64,000 nucleotides of DNA from contig JBHHZE010000007.1 in the NCBI GenBank assembly GCA_046757925.1, forward strand, positions 26,348 to 90,347, given 5' to 3'. This document shows positions 34,465 through 43,065 of this stretch, piece after piece. Origin of the DNA: JAZDCZ01 sp046757925. Lineage in GTDB: Bacteria > Gemmatimonadota > Gemmatimonadetes > Gemmatimonadales > GWC2-71-9. The position numbers and the translations under genes were made by a program. Within the stretch, counting starts at the first letter, position 1; every line of letters begins with the position of its first letter. Below the pieces are notes generated by a model. The model did not search any database and was not told the origin of the DNA. It saw nothing but the letters and a program-made list of their open reading frames with translations.

Positions 34465-35433
34465 ATGGCACACCTCACGGTTGGGGCGCTATTCGAGCGC
34501 AAGCGCGAGAAGTTGGAGCTGGACTCGCTGACGGGCAAGATGGGGTTCGATAGGAAGATCACCGTGCCCGAGGTCTCCAGTCCGGGATTGGTCCTGGCGG
34601 GCTTCACCGAACGCTTCCTGGGGGCGCGGTTGCATGTGCTTGGCGAGACCGAGATTGCCTACCTCCGAACCCTAGATACCGATGCCCGTAACCGATCGTT
34701 GGGAACGTTCTTGAACTTCGAGATGCCATGCGTGTTCGTCACGAAGGCGCAGGCAGTCCCACGCGAACTCCTGAAGCTTGCGAAGCAGAGAGGAATCCCG
34801 GTGTTTCGTTCCAGGCTCAAGACGAGCGAATTCTATCGGGGGATCACTCCCTACCTGATCGAAGCGTTCGCACCCATGACCACTGTGCACGGTTCGCTTG
34901 CCGACGTATTCGGTGTCGGGCTGCTGTTCACGGGAGAATCGGGTATCGGAAAGAGCGAGTGTGTGCTGGATCTAGTGGAACGGGGTCATCGGCTCGTGGC
35001 GGACGATGCCGTCCACGTCATGCGGCGTGGAGCCGATGTGCTGATAGGTAGATCGGACGATGTATCCCACAAGTACATGGAAATCCGCGGCGTCGGCATC
35101 GTCGATGTCTCGGCGATGTTCGGGGTGCGGGCTGTACGGCGCCAGAAGCGCATAGAGGTGGTGGTGGAATTGCGACGTTGGGACAGTACACTCGATGTGG
35201 ATAGAACTGGCCTCGATCGAAAAACCACAACAATTCTAGGGGTTGAACTACCACTGGTGATCGTGCCTCTGAATCCGGGAAAGAATATCACGGTCGTGTC
35301 TGAGGTAGTTGCGCTGAATCACCTACTGCATTTTAGTGGGGTGAGACCCGCCGAGGTTCTGAATCGTAAGTTGATGAAGAAGATGGCTGAGCAGCAGGAA
35401 CTCAACGAGTATCTCTCCGAGGACTATGAGTAA
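34465..35433 (+). CDS. hprK: HPr kinase/phosphorylase
   Basis: Bifunctional enzyme that phosphorylates and dephosphorylates the regulatory Ser of HPr. The N-terminal DRTGG-like half is followed by the P-loop GESGIGKS (157-164), LVADDAVHV and the signature MEIRGVGIVDVSAMFGV near residue 206. 322 aa is typical. A full HPr with regulatory serine is encoded about 2.2 kb downstream in the same gene run, so both partners are present. The IIA gene starts 8 nt before its stop. Confidence 0.97.
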   Translation: MAHLTVGALFERKREKLELDSLTGKMGFDRKITVPEVSSPGLVLAGFTERFLGARLHVLGETEIAYLRTLDTDARNRSLGTFLNFEMPCVFVTKAQAVPRELLKLAKQRGIPVFRSRLKTSEFYRGITPYLIEAFAPMTTVHGSLADVFGVGLLFTGESGIGKSECVLDLVERGHRLVADDAVHVMRRGADVLIGRSDDVSHKYMEIRGVGIVDVSAMFGVRAVRRQKRIEVVVELRRWDSTLDVDRTGLDRKTTTILGVELPLVIVPLNPGKNITVVSEVVALNHLLHFSGVRPAEVLNRKLMKKMAEQQELNEYLSEDYE

Positions 35434-35806
35434 AGCACTGCTCGGAGTAGTGGTGTCGCATGCAGACGTTTCGGCGGCTCTAGTCGAAGCGGTAAAGCGG
35501 ATAACCGGAGAATCGGAAGCGTTGGTGACGGTCACCAACGAAGGTGCGGATCTGGACAAACTCTGCAGCAATATCGACGCAGCAGTCGGCAAAAGTGCAG
35601 CCCTGGTGTTCACGGATATGGCAGGCGGGAGCTGCTTGCAGGCGGCCGTGCGTAAACTCCACGGCCGGGCAAATGTTGCGGTGGTAACCGGAGTGAATTT
35701 GCCGATGTTGATCGACTTCGTGTATCACCGCGATGCCGCTCCCCGTGATGCCGCGGCACGCGCGGTAACGGCCGGTTCACGTGGCATCCAAACGGTGGAC
35801 CTGTGA
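35426..35806 (+). CDS. PTS mannose-family IIA protein
   Basis: 126 aa. LLGVVVSHADVSAALVEAV places His12 as the phosphorylation site, and VFTDMAGGSCLQAAV matches the EIIA-Man motif with GGS near residue 74. It accepts phosphate from HPr and passes it to IIB. Being a separate chain rather than fused to IIB distinguishes it from the E. coli ManX protein. It overlaps hprK by 8 nt and IIB by 4 nt. Confidence 0.9.
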   Translation: MSKALLGVVVSHADVSAALVEAVKRITGESEALVTVTNEGADLDKLCSNIDAAVGKSAALVFTDMAGGSCLQAAVRKLHGRANVAVVTGVNLPMLIDFVYHRDAAPRDAAARAVTAGSRGIQTVDL

Positions 35807-36276
35807 GTCTGGCATTAGTGCGCGTCGACGATAGGTTGATTCACGGGCAAGTTGTGGTCGGTTGGGCCAACGCGCTGAACATAGACAGAATCCTGCTGAT
35901 CGATGACCACGTGTGTGCCAACCAATGGGAGCGTGATCTGTATCGCATGGGCGTGCCGGCAGGCATGCAGGTGGAATTTGCTTCCGCCGAGGGGGCCGCG
36001 GCGATACTCGACGAGTGGATCAAGGCCCGGGAACGCTCGATCGTCGTGGTTGCAGACATCGAGACGCTGACCCGACTTTGTAACAGTACAGATGTGGTAC
36101 AAAAGGTGAACATAGGCGGTGTGCATGACGGCGACGGTCGCAAGCGACGCTTGCCCTACGTGTTCCTGTCTGACGACGAACTCGAAACACTGCGAGCCAT
36201 GTCCGCTAGAGGAATAGAAGTCACGGCACAGGACGTGCCAACGGCACGAGCAGTTCCGTTGGTGGAGATCGAGTAA
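35803..36276 (+). CDS. PTS mannose-family IIB protein
   Basis: 157 aa starting at GTG 35803. ALVRVDDRLIHGQVVVGWA contains the phosphorylated His14, the hallmark of mannose/fructose/sorbose IIB domains. The fold continues with ILLIDDHVCANQWERDLY and VNIGGVHDG. It transfers phosphate from IIA His to the incoming sugar bound by IIC/IID. Substrate is not predictable. It overlaps the IIC ATG by one base (TAATG). Confidence 0.93.
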   Translation: MSLALVRVDDRLIHGQVVVGWANALNIDRILLIDDHVCANQWERDLYRMGVPAGMQVEFASAEGAAAILDEWIKARERSIVVVADIETLTRLCNSTDVVQKVNIGGVHDGDGRKRRLPYVFLSDDELETLRAMSARGIEVTAQDVPTARAVPLVEIE

Positions 36277-36944
36277 TGGAGCATCTGACCTTGCTGATCG
36301 TGTGGGGTGTTCTGGTTGGTCTGGATCTAGTCAGCGTCCCTCAAGTCATGATCGCGCGACCGTTGGTCGCCGGTACGGTCGCCGGCGTCATCGTCGGTGA
36401 TCCGGTTGCAGGTGCAACGGTCGGTATCGTGTTGGAACTGTTTGCCCTCGGTGTACTTCCGGTCGGTGCCGTTAGGTATCCCGATCTAGGACTCGGCACG
36501 ATTGCCGCAACCGTAGCCGCCGCGGGTGCGCCATCTATTTTCGGTACCGGATTGGGTGTGGGGATCGGTCTGCTCGTGGCGTACCTGGGAGGAATGGGGA
36601 TTCATGCGGTGCGCATCCTGACAGCGCGCGATGTCCGGAGGCATCAAACCGCGCTGGATCGAGGCGATCGCCGCATGGTGATCTCGGTGCATCTGCGCGG
36701 ACTGGGCCGTGATGCGCTGCGTTCCTTGGCGATCACGGGCTTGGGGATCGCACTGGCAATGACTGCGAGGAACTGGCTGCCTCTCACCACTCGAGGAGCT
36801 GTCTACCTGGGTATCGTCGCCGTGGGCGGCGCATTGGCGGCTTCGATGGAAGGCGTCTACCAACTGGTCGGACGCCGAGTAGTGCTTCGCTGGTTTGCAC
36901 TGGGCTTAGCCGGCGGACTGATGGGAGTGGTAGCACTTTCATGA
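36276..36944 (+). CDS. PTS mannose-family IIC membrane component
   Basis: 222 aa, highly hydrophobic with several predicted transmembrane segments. DLVSVPQVMIARPLVAGTVAGVIVGDPVAGATVG resembles the start of IIC-Man, where the SRP-Q-M-ARP-type region lines the sugar path. It is shorter than the usual 250-270 aa of the family. IIC with IID forms the sugar-translocating channel. It overlaps IID by 4 nt. Confidence 0.85.
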   Translation: MEHLTLLIVWGVLVGLDLVSVPQVMIARPLVAGTVAGVIVGDPVAGATVGIVLELFALGVLPVGAVRYPDLGLGTIAATVAAAGAPSIFGTGLGVGIGLLVAYLGGMGIHAVRILTARDVRRHQTALDRGDRRMVISVHLRGLGRDALRSLAITGLGIALAMTARNWLPLTTRGAVYLGIVAVGGALAASMEGVYQLVGRRVVLRWFALGLAGGLMGVVALS

Positions 36945-37678
36945 AGGCTTCGTCGGCGATTAGCGCGTACCTGAGAACGTTCACGATGCAAGGATCCTGG
37001 AACTACGATCGTATGGTGGGAACCGGAGTGGCGTTTGCCAGTGAACCCATACTACGCGAGCTGCCGGGCGGTGCTGAGGGCGCTCCGTACAGGGAAGCTC
37101 TGGGAAGGGCAAGCCAGTACTTCAACGGTCACCCATACCTTACACCCCTGGCTGTGGGTGCGCTCGCCCGCGCGGAATTCGACGGCGTCGATCGCGATCA
37201 AGCAACTAGACTGCGCAAGGCGCTCACGGGTCCGCTCGGCTCCATGGGTGACAAACTGATCTGGGCCGGCGCGCTACCCGTGAGTTCGGCCATCGGGCTT
37301 GGCCTTGCCGTTACCGTGTCACCGATTGTGGCGATTGTCGCTGCGCTGCTCGTCTACAACCTGGTTCATTTGACGGTGCGAACCTGGGCGCTCGCAGCCG
37401 GCTGGCGTGGCAGTGTGCACGTGGCGCAGCAGCTCGGGGCGCCGTTGCTCCAGAGAGGGCTCAAGATAGCCGGTCCCGCCGCCGGCTTGGCAGTTGGCTT
37501 GGCATTGCCGCTGGTGGCAGCGTGGTTGGTGAAAGATTTTGATATCCGAGGACTGGTTGGCGTGGGACTCATCGCGGCCTCGGGCCTCTTTATAGTGAAT
37601 TGGGTGTTGCCGACCTTGGATGCCGTTCGATTTGCGCTTAGTGTTCTTGTATTGGCTTTGATCGCGGGGTGGCTGTGA
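36941..37678 (+). CDS. PTS mannose-family IID membrane component
   Basis: 245 aa. The N-terminal soluble part has TMQGSWNYDRMVGTGVAFA and SQYFNGHPYLTPLAVGALARAE, matching the IID motif QxxWNYxxMxxxG and YFNTHP. TGPLGSMGDKLIWAGALPV matches the conserved GxxGDxxxW element. Three or four hydrophobic segments follow. Family members are usually 270-300 aa. It unites with IIC and defines the mannose-class PTS. Confidence 0.92.
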   Translation: MKASSAISAYLRTFTMQGSWNYDRMVGTGVAFASEPILRELPGGAEGAPYREALGRASQYFNGHPYLTPLAVGALARAEFDGVDRDQATRLRKALTGPLGSMGDKLIWAGALPVSSAIGLGLAVTVSPIVAIVAALLVYNLVHLTVRTWALAAGWRGSVHVAQQLGAPLLQRGLKIAGPAAGLAVGLALPLVAAWLVKDFDIRGLVGVGLIAASGLFIVNWVLPTLDAVRFALSVLVLALIAGWL

Positions 37679-37950
37679 GTTCTGCCGAGCGACAGGTGAC
37701 CATCTCTAATCGCCTGGGGCTGCATGCGCGGCCGGCGGCGGAATTCGTGAAGTGTGCCGCGTCATATGCAGCCGAGATCACTATTTCCAAGGATGGCGTC
37801 GAGGTTAACGGAAAGAGCATTCTCGGAGTGATGACACTTGCTGCCGAGTGCGGCAGTACGGTAACGATCCGTGCTCACGGTCTGGATGCCGGCGACGCAG
37901 TGGATACGTTAGTAACTCTCCTCAGTAAGGAATACGAAGGAGAAGTATGA
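37675..37950 (+). CDS. ptsH: Phosphocarrier protein HPr
   Basis: 91 aa from GTG 37675, which overlaps the IID stop by 4 nt; an in-frame GTG at 37669 is possible. GLHARPAAEFVK contains His17, the PEP-dependent site, and EVNGKSILGVMTLAA contains Ser48, the HprK-type regulatory site in its normal sequence context. Both phosphorylation routes are therefore open. EI follows with a 4-nt overlap. Confidence 0.96.
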   Translation: MSSAERQVTISNRLGLHARPAAEFVKCAASYAAEITISKDGVEVNGKSILGVMTLAAECGSTVTIRAHGLDAGDAVDTLVTLLSKEYEGEV

Positions 37951-39728
37951 CCAGGAGTTTACTCCTCACGGGAATCGGTGTTTCTCCCGGCATAGCAGTC
38001 GGGCCCATCTATGTCTTGGGGACCGAACTTCCGGAGTTGACTCATCGCACGATTTCAGAAGATCAGGTTAAGTCGGAGATTGCGCGACTACATCAGGCGA
38101 TCGATACCGTGCGCCAACAACTCACCGAGCTGAAAGCTCGCACCAGGACTCTCGCTGGTCCCGAGGAAGCGAAGATTTTTGCGGCTCAGATAGCGATGTT
38201 GGAGGATCGAGACTTCCTCGACGATGTCGAGCGACTCGTTGCTGAGAATCAGCTGACCGCCGAGCGGGCCTTCGAGTTCAAGGTGCTGGAGGTCCGGGCG
38301 ATATGGGCGCAGTCCTCAAGTGCCACACTGAGGCAGCGAGTTGCGGATCTCTTGGGAATCCAGATCAGGGTGTTGAGGTCCCTGCTGGGCAAGACATCCG
38401 ATGCAGTGATGCACGACAAGGATGCGCCTCCGGCGATCGTACTTACTAAGCAGCTGACGGCTGGTTTGACGGTCCAACTCGAGAAGGACCATGTGATCGG
38501 TTTGGCGAGTGAACGGGGTACGCGAACGGCGCACGCGGCGATCCTCGCGCGGAGTCTCGGGATTCCGTGTGTGATGGGGCTCGTGGGCGCCAAGGACGAT
38601 GTCGTACCCGGTTCAATGGCGATCCTGGACGGTTCGCTCGGAACCATACTCATCGATCCCTCGGAAGATCAGATACGAGATGCGCGTGTGCGCGAGGGAC
38701 GCCGCCTCGAGATGACGCGCGAACTGGAGGCGGTGCTGGGAAAGCCCTCGGTAACGTCCGACGGCACTTACATCTCCTTACGGAGTAACATCGATCTTCC
38801 AGAGGAAGTCGAGATCGCAGCCGAGCATGGTGCAGAAGGTGTAGGATTGCTGCGTACCGAGTTCTTGGTGGTTGGACGTACGGAACTCCCCGGCGAAGAT
38901 GAGCAGGCCAGGTTTTTCGAGAAAGTCGGCCGGAGTTTTGCGCCTCACCCAGTGGTGGTGCGCAGCTACGATTTGGGCGGCGACAAGTTTCCCGCGACCT
39001 TCAACGCCGAGCGGGAGGCGAACCCGTTTCTCGGATGGAGAGCGATTCGCGTCTGTCTCGATGAACCCGACCTGTTCCGAACCCAGATTCGCGCGCTTCT
39101 CCGCGCGCGCGCGTCTTCGGACGTGCGGCTAATGTTGCCTCTGGTAACAGATCTGCGAGAAGTGGAGCGCACGCGCGATCTGGTAGAAGTTGCGACAGAC
39201 GAACTGCGCGCCGAGGGTGTCGAGTTTGGGGAGGATCTTCCGGTTGGGGTGATGATAGAAACCCCGGCTGCCGCGGCGATGGTTGACGAACTCGCAGAGT
39301 TGTCCGACTTCTTGAGCGTCGGTACCAATGACTTGACCCAATACACGCTGGCCGTGGATCGAGGCAACGCACGACTCGCCGACCGATTCAACTCTCTGCA
39401 CCCGGCGATAGTGCGACTACTGAAGCAGATCCTCGACGGAGGGCGTAGGACGGGTCTCGATGTAAGCGTTTGCGGCGAGATGGCGTCAGAGCCACTGCCG
39501 CTATTTCTCCTTATCGGACTCGGTTTTCGCACCGTCAGCGGTGCGTCCGCGTCACTGCCCCTGGTACGATGGCTGATAAGGCGGCTCGACGTCAAAGTGG
39601 CGGAGTCCGCCGTCCAAGAGGTCCTGAGGGCACGACATGCTCGAGAGGTAACCACTATCCTGGAGCGCCATATAGCCGGGCAGGTTGACCTGGATCTGCT
39701 GGAATTCGGCCGGTTGCCGACCGGTTGA
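37947..39728 (+). CDS. ptsI: PTS enzyme I
   Basis: Phosphoenolpyruvate-protein phosphotransferase starting the PTS relay. ITGxGVSPGIAVGP-like N terminus, then the phosphorylated His196 in GTRTAHAAILARSLGIPCVMG; the C-terminal PEP-binding barrel has LLRTEFLVV, LPLVTDLREV, GVMIETPAAAAMVDELA, SVGTNDLTQYTLAVDR and SVCGEMASEPL with the active-site Cys. 593 aa is slightly longer than typical. It closes the PTS cluster and its end carries the metK promoter. Confidence 0.96.
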   Translation: MTRSLLLTGIGVSPGIAVGPIYVLGTELPELTHRTISEDQVKSEIARLHQAIDTVRQQLTELKARTRTLAGPEEAKIFAAQIAMLEDRDFLDDVERLVAENQLTAERAFEFKVLEVRAIWAQSSSATLRQRVADLLGIQIRVLRSLLGKTSDAVMHDKDAPPAIVLTKQLTAGLTVQLEKDHVIGLASERGTRTAHAAILARSLGIPCVMGLVGAKDDVVPGSMAILDGSLGTILIDPSEDQIRDARVREGRRLEMTRELEAVLGKPSVTSDGTYISLRSNIDLPEEVEIAAEHGAEGVGLLRTEFLVVGRTELPGEDEQARFFEKVGRSFAPHPVVVRSYDLGGDKFPATFNAEREANPFLGWRAIRVCLDEPDLFRTQIRALLRARASSDVRLMLPLVTDLREVERTRDLVEVATDELRAEGVEFGEDLPVGVMIETPAAAAMVDELAELSDFLSVGTNDLTQYTLAVDRGNARLADRFNSLHPAIVRLLKQILDGGRRTGLDVSVCGEMASEPLPLFLLIGLGFRTVSGASASLPLVRWLIRRLDVKVAESAVQEVLRARHAREVTTILERHIAGQVDLDLLEFGRLPTG

Positions 39729-39742
39729 ACTGGCGCTATCTT
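39714..39742 (+). promoter_or_regulatory. Promoter for metK
   Basis: TTGCCG (39714-39719), 17-bp spacer, TATCTT (39737-39742), beginning in the last codons of ptsI. Predicted transcription start near 39749, leader about 22 nt with no strong purine-rich site. The GCGCTATCTT string recurs near fbp and recO. Confidence 0.5.
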
Positions 39743-39770
39743 AAACGCTCACCTACACTTACGATAAACA

Positions 39771-40988
39771 ATGAGTTCAAACAGCTATATCTTTTCATCC
39801 GAGTCAGTTACAGAAGGCCATCCCGACAAGATGGCCGATCAAATTTCTGACGGGGTTCTCGACGCAATCATTGCCCGTGACCCCACGGCCCGCGTCGCGT
39901 GCGAGACATTGGTTACCACCGGCATGGTCGTCTTGGCGGGAGAGATCACTACCAAGACCGCGTGCCAGGTTCCGCCAATCGTGCGCAGCATCGTAGAGGA
40001 GATCGGCTATACAGACGCATCGTTCGGGTTTGACTCCAAGACCTGTGCGATCCTGGTTTCGTTGGATGGCCAGTCGTGCGATATCTCACAGGGCGTTGAC
40101 ACCGGTGGGGCTGGCGACCAGGGCATGATGTTCGGCTATGCGACCGATGAAACACCCGAGTCGATGCCAATGCCGATCATCATGGCGCATAGACTCACCA
40201 AGCGACTGGCCGATGTGCGCAAATCCGGTGAACTCAGTTGGCTCAGGCCTGACGGCAAGAGTCAGGTGGCGATCCAGTATTCCAATGGGCGGCCTGCAGC
40301 CGTGAGGGCGGTCGTGCTGTCAACCCAACACGATGACAAAGTCTCGAATACAGATCTCCATGAGGGAGTTGCCGAGAAGGTAATCCGGCCGGTTTTGGAT
40401 GACTCGGAGTTGGACGTGAGCCAGGTGAAGCTGCATATCAACCCCACAGGTCGATTTGTCGTGGGCGGCCCGCAGGGCGATGCGGGTTTGACGGGCCGTA
40501 AAATCATTGTCGATACTTACGGCGGTGCGGGAAGGCACGGGGGCGGGGCGTTCAGCGGCAAGGATCCGACCAAAGTAGATCGCTCGGCCACTTACGCGGC
40601 ACGATGGGTAGCCAAGAACATCGTTGCAGCCGGATTGGCCCGCCGCTGTGAAGTGCAGATCGCCTATGCGATTGGAGTAGCCGAACCGGTGTCCGTGATG
40701 GTAGACGCGTTCGGAACGGCCAGCGTGTCTGAAGCGGTGTTGGAACAGGCGGTGAGAGAAGTGTTCGATCTCAAGCCACGGGCCATCATCGATGCATTGG
40801 ATCTACGGAGACCGATCTATCGACCCACCGCCGCGTACGGTCACTTCGGCCGAGAACCGAACGACACCGAAGTAAACGGAGTAAAGGTTCGGCTCTTCAC
40901 CTGGGAAGATGCCAACCGCACGTCAGAACTGACGGCTGCGGTGCAGGCAACCGAGCAGAAGCCCGAGGCCCTTGCGGCAAGGGCGTAA
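39771..40988 (+). CDS. metK: S-adenosylmethionine synthetase
   Basis: Makes SAM from ATP and methionine. [18 protein letters not shown] is the N-terminal signature; [12 protein letters not shown] is the hexapeptide methionine-site motif; [23 protein letters not shown]-type sequence near residue 262 supplies the phosphate and metal site. 405 aa is somewhat longer than the usual 384-400. It precedes ahcY, so SAM synthesis and SAH removal are together. Confidence 0.98.
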   Translation: [405 protein letters not shown]

Positions 40989-41022
40989 CTTTTGAGACAC
41001 TTTATATAGATAAAAAAGAATT

Positions 41023-42501
41023 ATGACATCAGTCGCTGCAGACCCCAAGAAGACTAGCTCGGCCGGCATCGAGTACGAGGTCAAGGACCTGAGCCTTGCC
41101 GAGTGGGGCCGCCGCGAGCTTCGGCTGGCGGAGCACGAGATGCCCGGGTTGATGGTCATCAGAGAGCGGTACCGAGCGAGTAAGCCGTTAGCTGGTGCAA
41201 AGGTCATGGGCAGTCTCCATATGACCGTTCAAACCGCGGTCCTCATCGAGACGTTGGCCGAATTGGGAGCCGACATACGATGGGTGAGCTGCAATATCTT
41301 TTCGACTCAAGACCATGCAGCGGCGGCCGCAGTAGTGGGGCCCAATGGCACCCCGGAAAATCCGGCCGGTGTTCCGGTTTTTGCCTGGAAGGGCGAGACC
41401 CTTCCCGAGTATTGGAGGTTGACGGCCAGGGCGCTCATGTGGCCCGATGGCTCGGGACCGGACTTGATAGTGGACGATGGGGGAGACGCCACGTTGCTCG
41501 TTCACAAAGGCGTGGAGTTCGAAGCCGCCGGAGCGGTTCCCGATTTCGATCCCAACGGTGAGCCCGAAGAGTGGGGGGTCATACTCGATACATTGCGCGC
41601 GGAACAACAGAGAAACCCCGGACGTTGGGCGAAGGCCGCTCAGAGCCTTCGAGGTGTCAGTGAGGAGACAACCACCGGAGTCCACCGGCTGTATCAAATG
41701 GAAGAAGATGGATCGCTGCTCTTCCCAGCTATCAACGTCAACGATTCGGTTACCAAGAGCAAGTTCGACAACGTTTATGGCTGCCGCCATTCATTGATCG
41801 ACGGCCTCAACCGCGCGAGCGACGTCATGTTGGGAGGCAAAGTGGCGGTCGTCTGCGGCTACGGAGAAGTCGGCAAAGGTTGCGCTCAGGCGCTCCGCGG
41901 CCAAGGCTGCCGCGTGATCGTAACGGAGATCGATCCCATCTGTGCGCTGCAGGCAGCGATGGAGGGATTTGAAGTAAAGACGGTCGATGAAGTTGTCGAA
42001 ATCGCAGACGTGTTTGTCACCACCACCGGCAACTTCCATGTGATCACGGTGGATCACATGCGACGGATGAAAGACAAGGCCATCATCGGTAACATTGGAC
42101 ACTTCGATAACGAGATCGACCTGGCGGGATTGGAGAAGATTCCGGGAATCGAGCGGGTCAACATCAAGCCGCAATACGACGAGTGGGTTTTCCCGGACGG
42201 GCATAGTCTCCTGGTGCTCGCTGAAGGACGCCTGTTGAATCTCGGGTGCGCTACCGGACACCCGAGCTTCGTGATGTCTGCGTCCTTTACGAACCAGGTG
42301 CTGGCCCAGTTGGAACTGTGGAACAACAGCGGGGAATACGAGAAGAAGGTCTATCGCCTCCCGAAGGCCCTAGACGAGGAAGTGGCTCGGTTGCACCTTG
42401 ATAAGCTTGGCGTAAAGCTCACCCAGCTCACCGAGGAACAGGCCTCCTATATTGGTGTTCCAATAGAAGGTCCTTACAAACCCGAGCACTACCGGTATTG
42501 A
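41023..42501 (+). CDS. ahcY: S-adenosylhomocysteine hydrolase
   Basis: NAD-dependent hydrolase of SAH to adenosine and homocysteine. 492 aa, with the roughly 40-residue insert of the longer bacterial form (within ALMWPDGSGPDLI to GVILDTLRAEQ). NIFSTQDHAAAA, VCGYGEVGKGCAQALRG (NAD loop near 279-285), and the C-terminal PYKPEHYRY are diagnostic. The 34-nt spacer after metK is strikingly AT-rich but I see no SAH riboswitch in so short a region. Confidence 0.97.
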   Translation: MTSVAADPKKTSSAGIEYEVKDLSLAEWGRRELRLAEHEMPGLMVIRERYRASKPLAGAKVMGSLHMTVQTAVLIETLAELGADIRWVSCNIFSTQDHAAAAAVVGPNGTPENPAGVPVFAWKGETLPEYWRLTARALMWPDGSGPDLIVDDGGDATLLVHKGVEFEAAGAVPDFDPNGEPEEWGVILDTLRAEQQRNPGRWAKAAQSLRGVSEETTTGVHRLYQMEEDGSLLFPAINVNDSVTKSKFDNVYGCRHSLIDGLNRASDVMLGGKVAVVCGYGEVGKGCAQALRGQGCRVIVTEIDPICALQAAMEGFEVKTVDEVVEIADVFVTTTGNFHVITVDHMRRMKDKAIIGNIGHFDNEIDLAGLEKIPGIERVNIKPQYDEWVFPDGHSLLVLAEGRLLNLGCATGHPSFVMSASFTNQVLAQLELWNNSGEYEKKVYRLPKALDEEVARLHLDKLGVKLTQLTEEQASYIGVPIEGPYKPEHYRY

Positions 42502-42564
42502 GCTGAACGATCGTAGTGGCGGGCTTGCTGGGCCACGCCGATCAACACCGAAAGCCGGCGCGAT

Positions 42565-43065
42565 ATGATGATAGAAGTCAAAGTTGCGCATCTGGGCCTC
42601 GATCGCTCGACGAACTCGCCTGTTGTCATTCTGCAGGAGAAAGAGGGCAAGCGAGTTCTGCCCATCTGGATCGGACCGTCTGAGGCGAGCGCGATCGCCA
42701 TGGAGCTGGCGGGTGTAAAATTTCCGCGACCCCTAACGCACGATCTCGTGAAGCAAGTGATTGTCGGGCTGGGGGGCAGCCTGAAACAAGTATTGATCAC
42801 CCAGGTTAAAGAGAACACCTACTACGCCGAACTCCAGATCCATCGTGCTGACCAAATTGTTCAGGTCGACGCGCGCCCGTCCGATAGTATTGCCATTGCC
42901 CTCAGGCTCGAAGCTCCAATTTTTACCAACGACGCGTTGTTGGAACTCACCTCGGTAGACTTAGTGGAATCCAACCCAATTGATGACAATCAGCTCGACA
43001 CCGATTCTCTCAAGTCCCGACTCGAGAAACTGGATCCGGAAGATTTCGGCAAGTTCACTCCGTAG
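42565..43065 (+). CDS. Bifunctional nuclease family protein (DUF151)
   Basis: 166 aa. VVILQEKEGKRVLPIWIGPSEASAIAMEL and RPLTHDLVKQVIVGLGG with AELQI and DARPSDSIAIALR match the BFN/DUF151 family. Plant and Thermotoga members have been described as nucleases or structurally characterised, but a role in bacteria is unclear. Two ATG codons at 42565 and 42568 make the exact start uncertain. The next gene's start lies within its last 83 nt. Confidence 0.88.
   Translation: MMIEVKVAHLGLDRSTNSPVVILQEKEGKRVLPIWIGPSEASAIAMELAGVKFPRPLTHDLVKQVIVGLGGSLKQVLITQVKENTYYAELQIHRADQIVQVDARPSDSIAIALRLEAPIFTNDALLELTSVDLVESNPIDDNQLDTDSLKSRLEKLDPEDFGKFTP

Noticed and set aside
39729..39770. SAM riboswitch before metK
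   Set aside because: Only 42 nt separate ptsI and metK, too short for any known SAM aptamer, and no aptamer core sequence is present.
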